Below, piece after piece: positions 8,801-16,537 of a DNA stretch of 59,216 bases. The notes under the pieces were generated by a model. That model had not been told where the DNA came from. It saw only the letters and a program-made list of their open reading frames with translations, and did no database searches. The first letter of the stretch is position 1. Each line of letters opens with the position of its first letter. The translations under genes were made by a program, and so were the position numbers. The stretch comes from Asaia bogorensis (GTDB taxonomy: Bacteria > Pseudomonadota > Alphaproteobacteria > Reyranellales > Reyranellaceae), in assembly GCA_945905835.1 (NCBI GenBank), contig CAMDQJ010000008.1, forward strand, positions 1-59,216. Reading direction: 5' to 3'.

Positions 8801-8993
8801 AGGCGACCGAGGCCGCCATCGTCTCCGGGCTGGCGCCCGGCAGCTGCGCCGTCACCTGAATGGTCGGGAAGTCGACACGCGGCACGGCGGCGACCGGGAG
8901 CTGCTTGTAGCCGAAGATGCCGGCGATGATGAACGACACCATCACCAGGATGGTCATCACCGGACGGCGGATACAGAAGGCCGAGAGCGACAT
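5877..8993 (-). CDS. RND-family multidrug efflux permease (AcrB/MdtB-C type)
   Basis: At 1038 residues this matches the standard length of an inner-membrane RND pump. The N-terminus MSLSAFCIRRPVMTILVMVS is TM1, followed by the porter-domain segment with GASPETMAASVASILE. TM4 has the proton-relay acidic pair in VGFVVDDAIVMLENIV, and the second half repeats the pattern with GIVKKNAIMMVDFA and FRPIMMTT. Start 8993 is chosen for the TM1 motif and an upstream GGAG; the frame continues upstream only through shadow sequence of the adaptor gene. It lies 20 bases after the adaptor gene, so the two form an operon. No outer-membrane channel gene is present, so a shared TolC-type protein is implied. Confidence 0.95.
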   Translation of the reverse strand: MSLSAFCIRRPVMTILVMVSFIIAGIFGYKQLPVAAVPRVDFPTIQVTAQLPGASPETMAASVASILERQFSTIAGVTTMTSTSSLGNTSIVLQFDLNRNIDGAALDVQSAISSALRRLPAELPTPPSFRKVNPADYAIMFIALKSSQVRLSDIDAFANRAILPRISTLPGIAQILIFGSQKYAVRVRANLDQLAVRGLTLNELQTAIVSANSTKPLGAIADARQNAILDATGPITKAADYAPVIVAWQNGAPVRISDVATAIDSVENDKVASWLDGTRAILLAVYRQPDANTVEVVDRVKAMLPAIEAELSSGVEIKILSDRSVSIRNAIEDVEFSLCLAGVLVVIAIYFFLRSFRATLIPAIALPISIIGTFAGMYLCNHSIDNISLLALTLAVGFVVDDAIVMLENIVRHIEAGEKPMDAAFKGAKEVGFTIVSMTLSLVAVFIPVLFMGGVVGRMFNEFGLVISMAILISGIVSLTLTPMLCSRLLKPIDHHEKHNFLLRSFEWSFNQVTAGYRWALLRTVKMPRIVLTITLSTFVITFILFQNIPKGFFPSEDIGQITGSTVGPDDASFDAMVARQSVIAEIIKRDPDVVSVLSTVGGGNAANTVNSGRVFVNLRAKPERKDSALQVIARLRRATAAVPGINIFFQPIQSINIATTLSRAQYQFGMRSSNLLSLREFAPQMEERMRRLSNIIDVNSDLQVRARSTVIDIDRDTASRLGLSIDQIRLLLYSAYGTRQVSTIYAADDTYQVILEVDPRYADTNEVLRRMMVRTPTGSLVPLDTVAKRSDKPTSLTVNHIAQLPAVMISFNLAPGVALGEAVKSIQEVAGEVGVPASISTSFEGSAKVFQQAVANQGMLLFAAVLVIYIILGILYENFIHPLTILSGLPSAGIGALITLQLFGMDLSVIAVIGVVMLIGIVKKNAIMMVDFAVERRNHGATAEEAIVEAALLRFRPIMMTTTCALLGSLPIAIGAGAGAELRQPLGVTVVGGLMVSQLLTLFITPVVYIWFDKLLGVRFGDFKIRRKGAKAAAPAE

Positions 8994-9013
8994 GTTCGAG
9001 ATCTCCGTGCCGG

Positions 9014-10243
9014 TCAGCCGCGCGGTGGCGCCGGCTTCGGAGCTTCGGTCGGCGCCGGCCGGGCAACCACGGCAGCGCCGTTCACGAGGCGAAGCTGGCC
9101 GTCGATAACGATCGACTCGCCGGCAACGAGGCCCTTGCCGACAACCGCCTCGCCCGCCTGGGTGCGCTTGAGCACGAGCGGGCGGACCTCGGCGACGTTG
9201 TCCTTGACGACGAAGACGTAGGGCCCCGACGGGCCAAGCTGGACGGCCGCCGCGGAAACCGCGATCGCGTTCTCCTCGACGCCCAGGATGACCTCGGCCT
9301 TGATGAACTGGCCGGGCCACAGGCCCTCGTTGGCGTTGGCGATGCGCGCCTTGGCGGTGACCGTTCCGGTCAGCGGATCGACGGAATTCTCGATGAACGC
9401 CATCGCGCCGGCCTGCTTGGTGTTGTCGTCGATGACCGCGTTGACCTTGACCTCGCCCTTGGCCATCGCTGCGCGCAGATCGGGCAGGATGACCTGCGGA
9501 ATGGCGAAGGACACGAAGATCGGGTCGACCTGGTTGATGGTGGCGAGCACGCTGGCGACCGTGTTGTCGCTCAAGCGCACGATGGCGCCGGCCTTCATGG
9601 CGATCGAACCGATGCGGCCCGACACCGGGGCGCGGATCTCGGTGAAGCTGAGCGAGGTCAGCACGCTCGTGCGCATCGCCTCGTCGGATTCGAGCTGGGC
9701 CTCGAGCGCCTTCAGGTTCGTCTGGTTGGTGTCGCGCTGCACGGCCGTACCCGCGCCCTTGGCGAGCAGATCGTCGGCGCGCGAGGCGTCGCGCTTGGCC
9801 TGGACGATCTGGGCCTGGTCCTTGCGGATCTGCGCCTCGATCTGGCCGAGCTGGGCCTTGAGCGTGCGCGAATCGAGCTGGAACAGCAGGGCGCCTTCCT
9901 TGACCAGCGCGCCCTCGTCCACATGGACGCTCATGATCTGGCTGTCGAGGCGCGACTTGATCTGGACCGAGGAGATCGACTGCACCGTGCCAACGGCCTC
10001 GACGAGGATCGGCATCGGCTTGGGCGCCACGGTGGCGACAAGGACCGGTACCGGCCCGCCGGGCGCCGCACGCCCACGCTTACCCTGCGGCTGCGCCGAC
10101 GCGGCAGCGCCGCCGCCTTTTTCGGCAGCATTCGCCACGGAGCCGATGCCCAGCTTCTGCTCGAGCTCCGCCCGGTAAAAATAAGCCGTGCCGCCAATTG
10201 CAACTACAACTGCGGCTGCAACCGCCAGCCGAACTATCCGCAT
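9014..10243 (-). CDS. RND periplasmic adaptor (membrane fusion protein, MdtA/AcrA type)
   Basis: The 409-residue protein has an N-terminal signal anchor (IVRLAVAAAVVVAIGGTAYF), a low-complexity Ala/Gly linker, then a lipoyl half-motif (VQIKSRLDSQIMSVHVDEG), a coiled-coil hairpin (about residues 130-185, rich in Gln, Ala and Lys), the second lipoyl half (TEIRAPVSGRIGSIAMKAG) and beta-barrel and membrane-proximal domains. It bridges the RND permease at 5877-8993 to an outer-membrane channel. ATG 10243 is preferred to GTG 10258 because GGAG lies nine bases before it. It is the first gene of the pump operon; its promoter should lie in the short gap before the rpsD terminator. No local regulator gene is seen. 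Confidence 0.93.
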   Translation of the reverse strand: MRIVRLAVAAAVVVAIGGTAYFYRAELEQKLGIGSVANAAEKGGGAAASAQPQGKRGRAAPGGPVPVLVATVAPKPMPILVEAVGTVQSISSVQIKSRLDSQIMSVHVDEGALVKEGALLFQLDSRTLKAQLGQIEAQIRKDQAQIVQAKRDASRADDLLAKGAGTAVQRDTNQTNLKALEAQLESDEAMRTSVLTSLSFTEIRAPVSGRIGSIAMKAGAIVRLSDNTVASVLATINQVDPIFVSFAIPQVILPDLRAAMAKGEVKVNAVIDDNTKQAGAMAFIENSVDPLTGTVTAKARIANANEGLWPGQFIKAEVILGVEENAIAVSAAAVQLGPSGPYVFVVKDNVAEVRPLVLKRTQAGEAVVGKGLVAGESIVIDGQLRLVNGAAVVARPAPTEAPKPAPPRG

Positions 10244-10333
10244 TTCGAATAACTCCACGCCCCCAGCCGATTATATGTCAGCGCCGCCCGGACGCACAGA
10301 CGGAACAGGCCACCAAACCGGGAGTAACAATGC

Positions 10334-10359
10334 AAAAAACCCGCCACAAGGGCGGGTTT
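10334..10359 (-). terminator. Rho-independent terminator of rpsD
   Basis: On the minus strand AAACCCGCC, a short loop and GGCGGGTTT form a GC-rich stem followed by a T run. It lies about 25 bases beyond the rpsD stop and before the pump operon on the same strand, separating the two units. Confidence 0.88.
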
Positions 10360-10384
10360 CAAGCACGATTCTGGGGATTGTAGG

Positions 10385-10999
10385 CTAGCGGCTGTAATAT
10401 TCGACCACCAGCGACGGCTCCATCTGGACCGGATAGGGCACGTCGGCGAGCTTGGGGCCGCGCACGTAGCTGCCTTTCATGGCCGTATGGTCGACCGAAA
10501 CGTACTCCGGCACGTCGCGTTCGGCGGTCTGGCTGGCCTCGATGACCCGGGCCATTTCCTTGGCCTTGGCGGTCAATTCGATGACGTCGTTGTCCTTCAC
10601 CAGGTAGGACGCGATGTTGACCTTCTTGCCGTTCACTTTGACGTGACCGTGGCTGACGAGCTGGCGGCTGGCGAAGACGGTGATGGCGAACTTCATGCGG
10701 TAAACCACCGCGTCCAGACGACGCTCGAGCAGCTCGACCAAGTTCTCGCCGGTGTCGCCCTTGCGGCGCACGGCTTCGAGATAATAGCGGCGGAGCTGAC
10801 GCTCGCCGACCGAGCCGTAGTAGCCCTTGAGGCGCTGCTTGGCCATCAACTGCAGGCGGTAGTCGGTCGGCTTGGTACGACCCTGACCGTGCTGGCCGGG
10901 ACCGTATTCGCGCTTGTTGATCGGGCTCTTGGGACGGCCCCACAAGTTCACCTTGAGGCGGCGGTCGATCTTGTACTTCGAATTCGCGCGTTTGCTCAC
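10385..10999 (-). CDS. rpsD: 30S ribosomal protein S4
   Basis: The 204-residue protein is a full-length S4: the N-terminal [21 protein letters not shown] of the alphaproteobacterial form, [20 protein letters not shown], and the S4 RNA-binding domain around [14 protein letters not shown] to [18 protein letters not shown]4 nucleates 30S assembly on 16S rRNA. The gene is monocistronic here, with a strong terminator and a 180-base leader on the other side. This separates it from the alpha operon where it lies in E. coli, a common arrangement in Alphaproteobacteria. It ends in TAG, which shows that TAG is a working stop codon in this genome. Confidence 0.98.
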   Translation of the reverse strand: MSKRANSKYKIDRRLKVNLWGRPKSPINKREYGPGQHGQGRTKPTDYRLQLMAKQRLKGYYGSVGERQLRRYYLEAVRRKGDTGENLVELLERRLDAVVYRMKFAITVFASRQLVSHGHVKVNGKKVNIASYLVKDNDVIELTAKAKEMARVIEASQTAERDVPEYVSVDHTAMKGSYVRGPKLADVPYPVQMEPSLVVEYYSR

Positions 11000-11179
11000 G
11001 CAACGCTCCTGTTATTTTGCGCATTTCGCGCTGTTGTCCGGATAGGCCTTGGTCCAGCTATGAAGCTGGGGCGGGATGCGAGCCCAAAAGAGCCCGCAGC
11101 CACGTTCTCCGGCGAAGGGCGGAACATACTGTCGAACGCGGCCCAGTCAAGCAGGCGTTCGGCCTTTCAGATCAAGGGC
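11000..11179 (-). promoter_or_regulatory. rpsD upstream region (promoter/leader)
   Basis: This 180-base gap separates the end of the OsmC gene from the rpsD start on the same strand. AACAGGAGCGTTGCGT just before the rpsD ATG supplies its ribosome binding site. No gene, tRNA or convincing hairpin was recognised. It presumably holds the rpsD promoter, but no sigma-70 boxes could be placed confidently. Confidence 0.4.
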
Positions 11180-11602
11180 TTAGACCTCGACCAGCACGAC
11201 TTCATGAGTGATGTTGGCCGACTTCCGCACCATCGCCGTCGCCGAGCAGTATTTTTCGTCCGACAGGGCGACGGCGCGTTCGACCAGCGCCTTGCTCAAT
11301 TTCCGGCCGCGCACGGTGTAAACCAACTTCACTTGGTTGAAGACCTTGGGGTGCTCGTCGGCCCGTTCGGCGACCAGCGAGACCTCGACGCCCTCGATGT
11401 CCTGGCGCTGCTTCTTCAGCATCGAGACGACGTCGATGGCGGTGCAGCCACCCATGCCCAGCAGCACCACCTCCATCGGCCGTGCCGCGAGGTTGCGGCC
11501 GCCGACGTCGGGCGAGCCGTCCATGGTGATGGTGTGGCCGCTGCCCGCCTCGGCGACGAACAGCGCGCCCTCGACCCAGGAAATTTTCGCCGTCGTCGAC
11601 AT
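11180..11602 (-). CDS. OsmC-family protein
   Basis: The 140-residue protein has the OsmC/Ohr fold pattern: an N-terminal sheet (TITMDGSPDVGG), then ARPMEVVLLGMGGCTAIDVVSML with the conserved Cys at the start of the long helix. A second sheet (GVEVSLVAERADEHPKVF) and a C-terminal ALVERAVALSDEKYCSATAMVRKS helix with the second Cys follow. Members reduce organic hydroperoxides or act in redox homeostasis. The start at 11602 is supported by GGGGGAG upstream; the open frame extends back into the TrmJ gene only as shadow. It follows the TrmJ gene by 17 bases on the same strand. It is full length, unlike the shortened second OsmC-type gene at 46164. Confidence 0.88.
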   Translation of the reverse strand: MSTTAKISWVEGALFVAEAGSGHTITMDGSPDVGGRNLAARPMEVVLLGMGGCTAIDVVSMLKKQRQDIEGVEVSLVAERADEHPKVFNQVKLVYTVRGRKLSKALVERAVALSDEKYCSATAMVRKSANITHEVVLVEV

Positions 11603-11619
11603 GGTCACTCCCCCAACTG

Positions 11620-12384
11620 CTATTCGTCGTGCTGGCGCTTGGACAGGAATTTTATCACGCCGTGGAAGGTGCGTGCTTCCTGTTCGGTCATCTCGGCCCG
11701 TTGCAGGAGTGCGCGCAGATTGCGCACCATGGCCGGCCGCCCCGCCTTGTTGCGCAGGAAACCCGATTGGTCCAGCGCCCGCTCGAGATGGCCGAACAGG
11801 TTTTTCAGTTCGGCCTTGGTGGCGGGCCGCCTGGCGTGCGCGGCCATCCGTTCGGCCGGCCCCTTCTCCGTCACCATCGCCCATTCGTAGGCTACCAGCA
11901 GCACGGCCTGGGCGATGTTGAGCGAGGAGAATTGCGGGTTGAGCGGGATCGACAGCGCTGTATCGGCATGCACCATGTCGTCGTTCTCGAGACCGGTGCG
12001 CTCGGGGCCAAACATGATGCCGACGGCGCGACCTTTAGAAATCCAGCCGCCGATGTCCTTGGCGGCGCGGCGGGCCGTGACGATGCGCTGCACGAGTTCG
12101 CGATTGCGCGCGGTCGTGGCCACGACACGTTCGAGATCGGCCACCGCGTCAGCCACCGAGTCGAAGACCTCCGCCTCTTCCAGCACGATATCGGCGCCGG
12201 AAGCCGCGCGCTGGGCCTTGGGGTTGGGCCAGCCGTCGCGCGGCGCCACCAGGCGCAGGCGCGACAGGCCGCAATTCAGCATGGCGCGCGCGGCCATGCC
12301 GATATTCTCCCCGAGCTGGGGTCGGACCAGGATGATCGTAGGTGTGGCGGCCGACACGGTCCGCCCCTTCGAGGCCCTCCCCAT
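11620..12384 (-). CDS. trmJ: tRNA (cytidine/uridine-2'-O-)-methyltransferase TrmJ
   Basis: The 254-residue protein is a SpoU-class (SPOUT) methyltransferase with the three family motifs: ILVRPQLGENIGMAARAM (motif 1), GIMFGPERTGLENDD (motif 2) and IPLNPQFSSLNIAQAVLL (motif 3). The C-terminal helical extension with LFGHLERALDQSGFL is typical of TrmJ, which methylates the ribose of tRNA position 32. It starts at 12384, and the putative ribosome binding site is weak. It sits between the OsmC gene (17 bases downstream) and the DHA2 transporter gene (14 bases upstream) on the same strand. Confidence 0.9.
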   Translation of the reverse strand: MGRASKGRTVSAATPTIILVRPQLGENIGMAARAMLNCGLSRLRLVAPRDGWPNPKAQRAASGADIVLEEAEVFDSVADAVADLERVVATTARNRELVQRIVTARRAAKDIGGWISKGRAVGIMFGPERTGLENDDMVHADTALSIPLNPQFSSLNIAQAVLLVAYEWAMVTEKGPAERMAAHARRPATKAELKNLFGHLERALDQSGFLRNKAGRPAMVRNLRALLQRAEMTEQEARTFHGVIKFLSKRQHDE

Positions 12385-12398
12385 CAGTAGCTGGCCAT

Positions 12399-13901
12399 TC
12401 AGCGCGGCTGCATAAGGGACTGCTTGCTCATGAAGAACAGCATCGGGATCGTGATCATTGTGCAAAGCGTCATGGCACGGAAGTCGTTGAGGTAGCCGAT
12501 CATTGCGGCCTGGCGGTTGATCTCGAGATCCCAGACCGCCAGCATTTGCGAGTCGGCCCCCGGCATGACGTTGCCGAACGGCCAGGCGGCGCTCCACGGC
12601 GTCAGCGTCTCGGCGATCTCGGAGCGGTTGGTCTGGGTGCTGCGCGCCAGCAGCGAGACCAGTACCGCGATGCCGACACTGGCGCCGAGATTGCGCATCA
12701 GCGCGTTGATCGCCGCGCCCTCGGTGCGCAGCCGGGCCGGAATGGTGGCGAAGGAGAGCGTGGTGAGCGGCGGGAAGACCAGGCCCAAGCCAAAGCCCAG
12801 GACCACGCCGTTCCACACGATGCGCTCTTCGCTCACCTCGAGGTTGAACTGGGTGGTGTCCCATAGCGACAGCGCGGTGAGGAAGAGGCCGGCGGCGATC
12901 AGCTTGCGCGCATCGAAGCGGCCGATCAGGCGCGACACGATCATCATGGCCAGCATCATGCCGGCGCCGCGCGGCGCCAGCACCAGACCGGTGGTGAACA
13001 CCGGATAGCCCTTGAGCTGCTGCAGCAGCGGCGGCATCAGCGTCGCCGTCACGATCATCACCAGGCCGGCCAAGGCCGTGAAGATCAGCCCGACCGTCAG
13101 GTTGCGGTCCTTGAAAAGATCGCGCGACAGGAAGGGATGATGGTCGGTCAGCATGTGGATGACGAACATGATGGCGGCGATCGCCGCCACCATCGTCTCG
13201 CCGATGATCTCGATCGAATCGAACCAGTCCTGCTGCTGGCCGCGGTCGAGCATGAGCTGGAAGCTGCCGATGGCGATGGCGAGGAAGGCGAAACCCAAAA
13301 GGTCGAACGGCCGCTTCTGGGCGGAGACCTGATTACGCACCAGGATCATCAACCCGACGGCGCACAGGATGCCGACCGGCAGGTTGACGTAGAACACCCA
13401 GCGCCAGGAATACTCGTCGGTCAGCCAGCCGCCGAGCGACGGGCCGGTGATCGGGCCCAGCATGGTGCCGACGCCCCACATCGCCATCGCCTTGCCCTGC
13501 TCCTCGCGCGGATAGGTCTCCATCATCAGCGCCTGGCTGAGCGGCACCAGCGAGGCGCCGAAGCCGCCCTGCAGGGCGCGGAACAGCACGAGCTGGTCGA
13601 GCGTCTGGGCAGCACCACACATCATCGACACGATGGTAAAGCCCACCACCGCGCTCACCAGGATGCGACGCAGTCCGAAGCGCACGGCGCAGAAGCCGGC
13701 GAGCGGCGTCATGATCGCCGAGGCCACGATATAGGAGGTGACGACCCAGGAGACCTGTTCCTGCGTCGCCGACAGCGAACCCTGGATGGAAGGCAGCGCC
13801 ACGTTGGCGATGGTGCCGTCGAGCGCGTGCATGATGGTCGCCATCATCACCACGAGGGTGATCAGGCGGCGCCGGCGCAGCACCGCCGGATCGACCGTCA
13901 T
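12399..13901 (-). CDS. DHA2-family MFS multidrug exporter (EmrB-like)
   Basis: This is a 500-residue, 14-TM drug:H+ antiporter. TM1 carries LDGTIANVALPSIQGSL, the DHA2 D1-type motif, followed by VSWVVTSYIVASAI, and motif C is visible as GVGTMLGPITGPSLGGWL. The gene overlaps the HlyD/EmrA-type adaptor gene by four bases (ATGA at 13898-13901), so the two are coupled and form an EmrAB-type pump. Start 13901 is fixed by this overlap. The closing residues (MSKQSLMQPR) are typical of EmrB relatives. Confidence 0.93.
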   Translation of the reverse strand: MTVDPAVLRRRRLITLVVMMATIMHALDGTIANVALPSIQGSLSATQEQVSWVVTSYIVASAIMTPLAGFCAVRFGLRRILVSAVVGFTIVSMMCGAAQTLDQLVLFRALQGGFGASLVPLSQALMMETYPREEQGKAMAMWGVGTMLGPITGPSLGGWLTDEYSWRWVFYVNLPVGILCAVGLMILVRNQVSAQKRPFDLLGFAFLAIAIGSFQLMLDRGQQQDWFDSIEIIGETMVAAIAAIMFVIHMLTDHHPFLSRDLFKDRNLTVGLIFTALAGLVMIVTATLMPPLLQQLKGYPVFTTGLVLAPRGAGMMLAMMIVSRLIGRFDARKLIAAGLFLTALSLWDTTQFNLEVSEERIVWNGVVLGFGLGLVFPPLTTLSFATIPARLRTEGAAINALMRNLGASVGIAVLVSLLARSTQTNRSEIAETLTPWSAAWPFGNVMPGADSQMLAVWDLEINRQAAMIGYLNDFRAMTLCTMITIPMLFFMSKQSLMQPR

Positions 13902-15073
13902 GGTTTTGGAACTTCGCGCGGCTTGAGGTCTTCGCGCGCCGTGGCCGAGGCGCTCGACAGGCCGAGCGTCTTGCCGAGGCCAGCCCACAGGTCGCCGATC
14001 GAGCGGCTGTGGCCGGTGTCGATGTCGATGGTCGTGCTCATGCCCATGCGCAGCGGCGGATCGCCTTCCTGGCGCAGCACTTCGATGCGCACGGGAATGC
14101 GCTGCACCACCTTGACCCAGTTGCCGGTGGCGTTCTGCGCCGGCAGCACGGAGAACTCGGCGCCGGTCGCCTGAGCGATGCTCTTGACCGAGCCGTGCCA
14201 CTCGACGTCGGGATAGGTGTCGACGCGGATGGTCACCGACTGGCCGGGACGCACGCGCGTGAGCTCGGTCTCCTTGAAGTTGGCCTCGATCCACAGGTCG
14301 CTGTCGGCCACCACCGCCATGATCGTCGTGCCGACGGTGGCATAGGTGCCGACCACCGGCTTCTTGGTGACGATGCCGTCGATCGGCGCCTCGATGGTGG
14401 TGCGGCGCAGATTGAGCAGAGCCTCCTCGCGCGCCGCCGCCATCTGCTTCACGCGCGGATGATCGTCGACCTGGATCTTGGGATCGCCGGCAAGGGCTGC
14501 CTCGATGCGCGTCAGGTCCTCCTCGGCCACGGCGATGCGCTGGCGCGCGACGTCGAGATCGCGGCGCGACTCTTCGAGACGCTGCGTCGAGGCGAACTTG
14601 CGCTGCTGCAGGTCGCTCTGGCGCTCGAAGTCGGCCTGGGCGTAGGTCTGCTGGCTAAGCGCCGACTTGATCTCCTCGCGCTTGGTGCGCCATTGCGCGC
14701 GCAGGCCGCGGATCTCGGCGCGCTGCGTCTCGATCTCGGCCTCGATCTTGGCCAGCGACAGGCGATAGGGCGTCTCGTCGAGGCGGAACAGCAGCGCCCC
14801 GCGCGACACCCGCTGGTTCTCCTGGACGGCGACCTCGACGATCTGGCCACTCAATTCAGTGGCGATCAGCGCGCGATCGCCTTTCACATAGGCATTGTCG
14901 GTGGCGACGTAGCGGCCGGACATCAGCCACAGGGCGGCGGCGATCACCAGGGCGAAGGCCGGCAGCGACCACATGATGGCGCGCGCAACCCCGCGCCGGC
15001 CGACCTTACGGTTGGGCCGCGGCGTTACCGCAACGAGCGGTTCCTTGGACTGCAGATGTTCTCCGTCTCGCAC
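13898..15073 (-). CDS. EmrA/HlyD-family secretion adaptor
   Basis: The protein has a cytoplasmic N-terminus, one TM segment (AIMWSLPAFALVIAAALWLM), YVATDNAYVKGDRALIATELSG (first lipoyl half, EmrA signature), a long coiled coil (about residues 100-190) and the second lipoyl half IEAPIDGIVTKKPVVG. It links EmrB to an outer-membrane channel. The start is uncertain. GTG at 15073 gives 391 residues; ATG at 15124 gives 408 but adds sequence encoded by a GC-rich hairpin that looks intergenic. GGAGA lies downstream of the GTG, so a later non-ATG start is also possible. It is coupled to the DHA2 gene. Confidence 0.88.
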   Translation of the reverse strand: MRDGEHLQSKEPLVAVTPRPNRKVGRRGVARAIMWSLPAFALVIAAALWLMSGRYVATDNAYVKGDRALIATELSGQIVEVAVQENQRVSRGALLFRLDETPYRLSLAKIEAEIETQRAEIRGLRAQWRTKREEIKSALSQQTYAQADFERQSDLQQRKFASTQRLEESRRDLDVARQRIAVAEEDLTRIEAALAGDPKIQVDDHPRVKQMAAAREEALLNLRRTTIEAPIDGIVTKKPVVGTYATVGTTIMAVVADSDLWIEANFKETELTRVRPGQSVTIRVDTYPDVEWHGSVKSIAQATGAEFSVLPAQNATGNWVKVVQRIPVRIEVLRQEGDPPLRMGMSTTIDIDTGHSRSIGDLWAGLGKTLGLSSASATAREDLKPREVPKP

Positions 15074-15094
15074 GCTATATATGGTCTGCCGACC

Positions 15095-15117
15095 CCTCCC
15101 CACCGTCAACGGGGAGG
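15095..15117. repeat. short GC-rich hairpin upstream of the EmrA gene
   Basis: CCTCCCC at 15095-15101 and GGGGAGG at 15111-15117 form a perfect 7-bp stem around a 9-base loop. Similar hairpins are common intergenic palindromes in Alphaproteobacteria. This supports placing the EmrA start downstream of it. Confidence 0.55.
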
Positions 15118-15129
15118 TGGGCATACCAG

Positions 15130-15310
15130 CTAGCCCCGTTCTGCCGGCCTTGGAGCCACCTTGGCCCCATCCCGGAACAGCTTGTAGGTCAGGGCGTCGT
15201 ACAAGGCGTTGTAGGACGCGTCGACAATGTTGGGAGATACACCAAGGGTGGTCCAGCGCCGGCCCTTGGCATCTGCACTCTCGATCATGACGCGGGTTGT
15301 GGCAGCCGTG
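15130..15310 (-). pseudogene. 3' remnant of citramalate synthase (CimA/LeuA-like C-terminal domain)
   Basis: The last 59 or so codons of this frame read TRVMIESADAKGRRWTTLGV, then SPNIVDASYNALYDALTYKL, ending at TAG 15130-15132. This is the closing segment of the LeuA/CimA regulatory domain (RVLIES...W.TVGVS.NIIDAS..AL.D...YKL). No catalytic HMGL-like barrel is present upstream; the homology begins near 15310, directly after a different gene start. A deletion has removed more than 400 codons. Protein-level similarity is clear, but the exact junction is approximate. Confidence 0.75.
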
Positions 15311-15404
15311 CCGCCTGCGCATACGTAGATGTCGCGACAGTAAAGAGCGTCAGGCTGACCACAGCCGTCAACCATATCGCAAAACCGGAAAGTCCGCCGC
15401 GCAT
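15285..15404 (-). pseudogene. orphan signal peptide: 5' end of a secreted-protein gene
   Basis: An ATG at 15404, preceded by GAGGAACGAG, opens a 39-codon frame: a short polar start MRGGLSG, a hydrophobic core (FAIWLTAVVSLTLFTVATS) and an AxA-type cleavage site (TYAQA). It stops at TGA 15285-15287 inside the citramalate synthase remnant, which lies in another frame. The simplest reading is a secreted protein whose mature part was lost when a deletion joined its signal peptide to the cimA tail. A very small intact secreted peptide is the alternative. The neighbouring M48 gene is 63 bases away on the same strand. Confidence 0.55.
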
Positions 15405-15467
15405 CTCGTTCCTCGCCCTGCACCCCGGTGAATTACAGCCTTCCAGATATGGCAAGGTCAAGGCAAG

Positions 15468-16535
15468 TCACTCGCAAACGGTGCGCAGCGCCTTCCACTC
15501 GGCGGCGCTGAACGGTGGCTGGCCGGTCGGCGGCCGACGCGTGGTGACGATGCGTTCGCGCGACGGCGGGTGGCTCGACCAGATGCCGGCGCGCTCGGCG
15601 GCATCGGCCTTCTCGTCCTTCATCATGCGCTCGAAGAACGACGACACGCCGTCGGCGCGCAATCCGAGCTTCTCGAGCAGTTCGATGCCGGTGGCGTCGG
15701 CCTCGCGTTCGTTGGCGCGGCCGTTGCGCAGGGCAAACAGCATGCCGCCGCCCGAGGTCAGCGTGTTGAGGAGATCGGAGTAGCCGCCGGTCACCACCTT
15801 GACCAGCAGATCGATGCCGTACTGGCGGGCCAGCGCCTTTACCGAATGATAATGCACGACATGGCCGATCTCGTGCGCCAGCACGCCCGCCACCTCCGAG
15901 CCATCCTTCGCCTGGTCGATGAGGTCGGAATAGAACACCAGGAAGCCGCCGGGCAGCGTGAAGGCGTTGACCGGGCCACCCTCGACGATCTTTACCGAGA
16001 CCTCGTGACCGTAGCCGCCGGCGGCGGCGAGCCGGTTGGCTAGGGCGTTGATGGCGTCGAGGCCCTGCTCGCCGCGACACAGCGTCTTGTCGTTGGTGAG
16101 TTCCTCCATGACGCTTTCGCCCAGCTCGGCCTGCAGCCGGTGCGGCACCAGCGGCGCCAGCTGCTCGCTGCCGGCGTCGATGCCGATCCAGAAGACGCCG
16201 ACCATCACGAGCAGCAGCGAACCGAACATGGCCAGCCGCCCCGCCGTCGAGCGCTTGCGCGCCGCAAGGGGCGCCAACTGCGGCATGGTGATGGCGAGCT
16301 GGCGGCGCAGATCGGGATCGTCGACCACCAAGCGGGCATGGTCGCCGCGGCGCGACACGAACGGCACACCCTCGTGCTCGACGTCGCCCAGCAGGCGCAG
16401 CTCCATCGCCGGCCAGCGCGCCAGCACGCCTGAATCGCTCGGCCGGAAGATGATCAGCTCGCTGCCGGTGGGACGCACACTGACCTCGTGCACCTGGGCG
16501 GTCCGGCCATCGTAGAATTTCGCGCGCGGGGCCAT
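15468..16535 (-). CDS. M48-family zinc metalloprotease, membrane anchored
   Basis: The 355-residue protein has an N-terminal cytoplasmic beta domain (about 1-95), one TM segment (LAMFGSLLLVMVGVFWIGI, about 101-119) and an M48 peptidase domain with the HEIGHVVHYH zinc motif at 221-230 (His221, Glu222, His225). The downstream third ligand Glu lies in the NEREAD motif, about residue 270. The C-terminal SSHPPSRERI is typical of the family. It belongs to the HtpX/Oma1-like group of membrane quality-control proteases; the target is unknown. It starts two bases after the stop of the DUF898 gene, so the two form an operon. Confidence 0.9.
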   Translation of the reverse strand: MAPRAKFYDGRTAQVHEVSVRPTGSELIIFRPSDSGVLARWPAMELRLLGDVEHEGVPFVSRRGDHARLVVDDPDLRRQLAITMPQLAPLAARKRSTAGRLAMFGSLLLVMVGVFWIGIDAGSEQLAPLVPHRLQAELGESVMEELTNDKTLCRGEQGLDAINALANRLAAAGGYGHEVSVKIVEGGPVNAFTLPGGFLVFYSDLIDQAKDGSEVAGVLAHEIGHVVHYHSVKALARQYGIDLLVKVVTGGYSDLLNTLTSGGGMLFALRNGRANEREADATGIELLEKLGLRADGVSSFFERMMKDEKADAAERAGIWSSHPPSRERIVTTRRPPTGQPPFSAAEWKALRTVCE

Positions 16536-16537
16536 GG

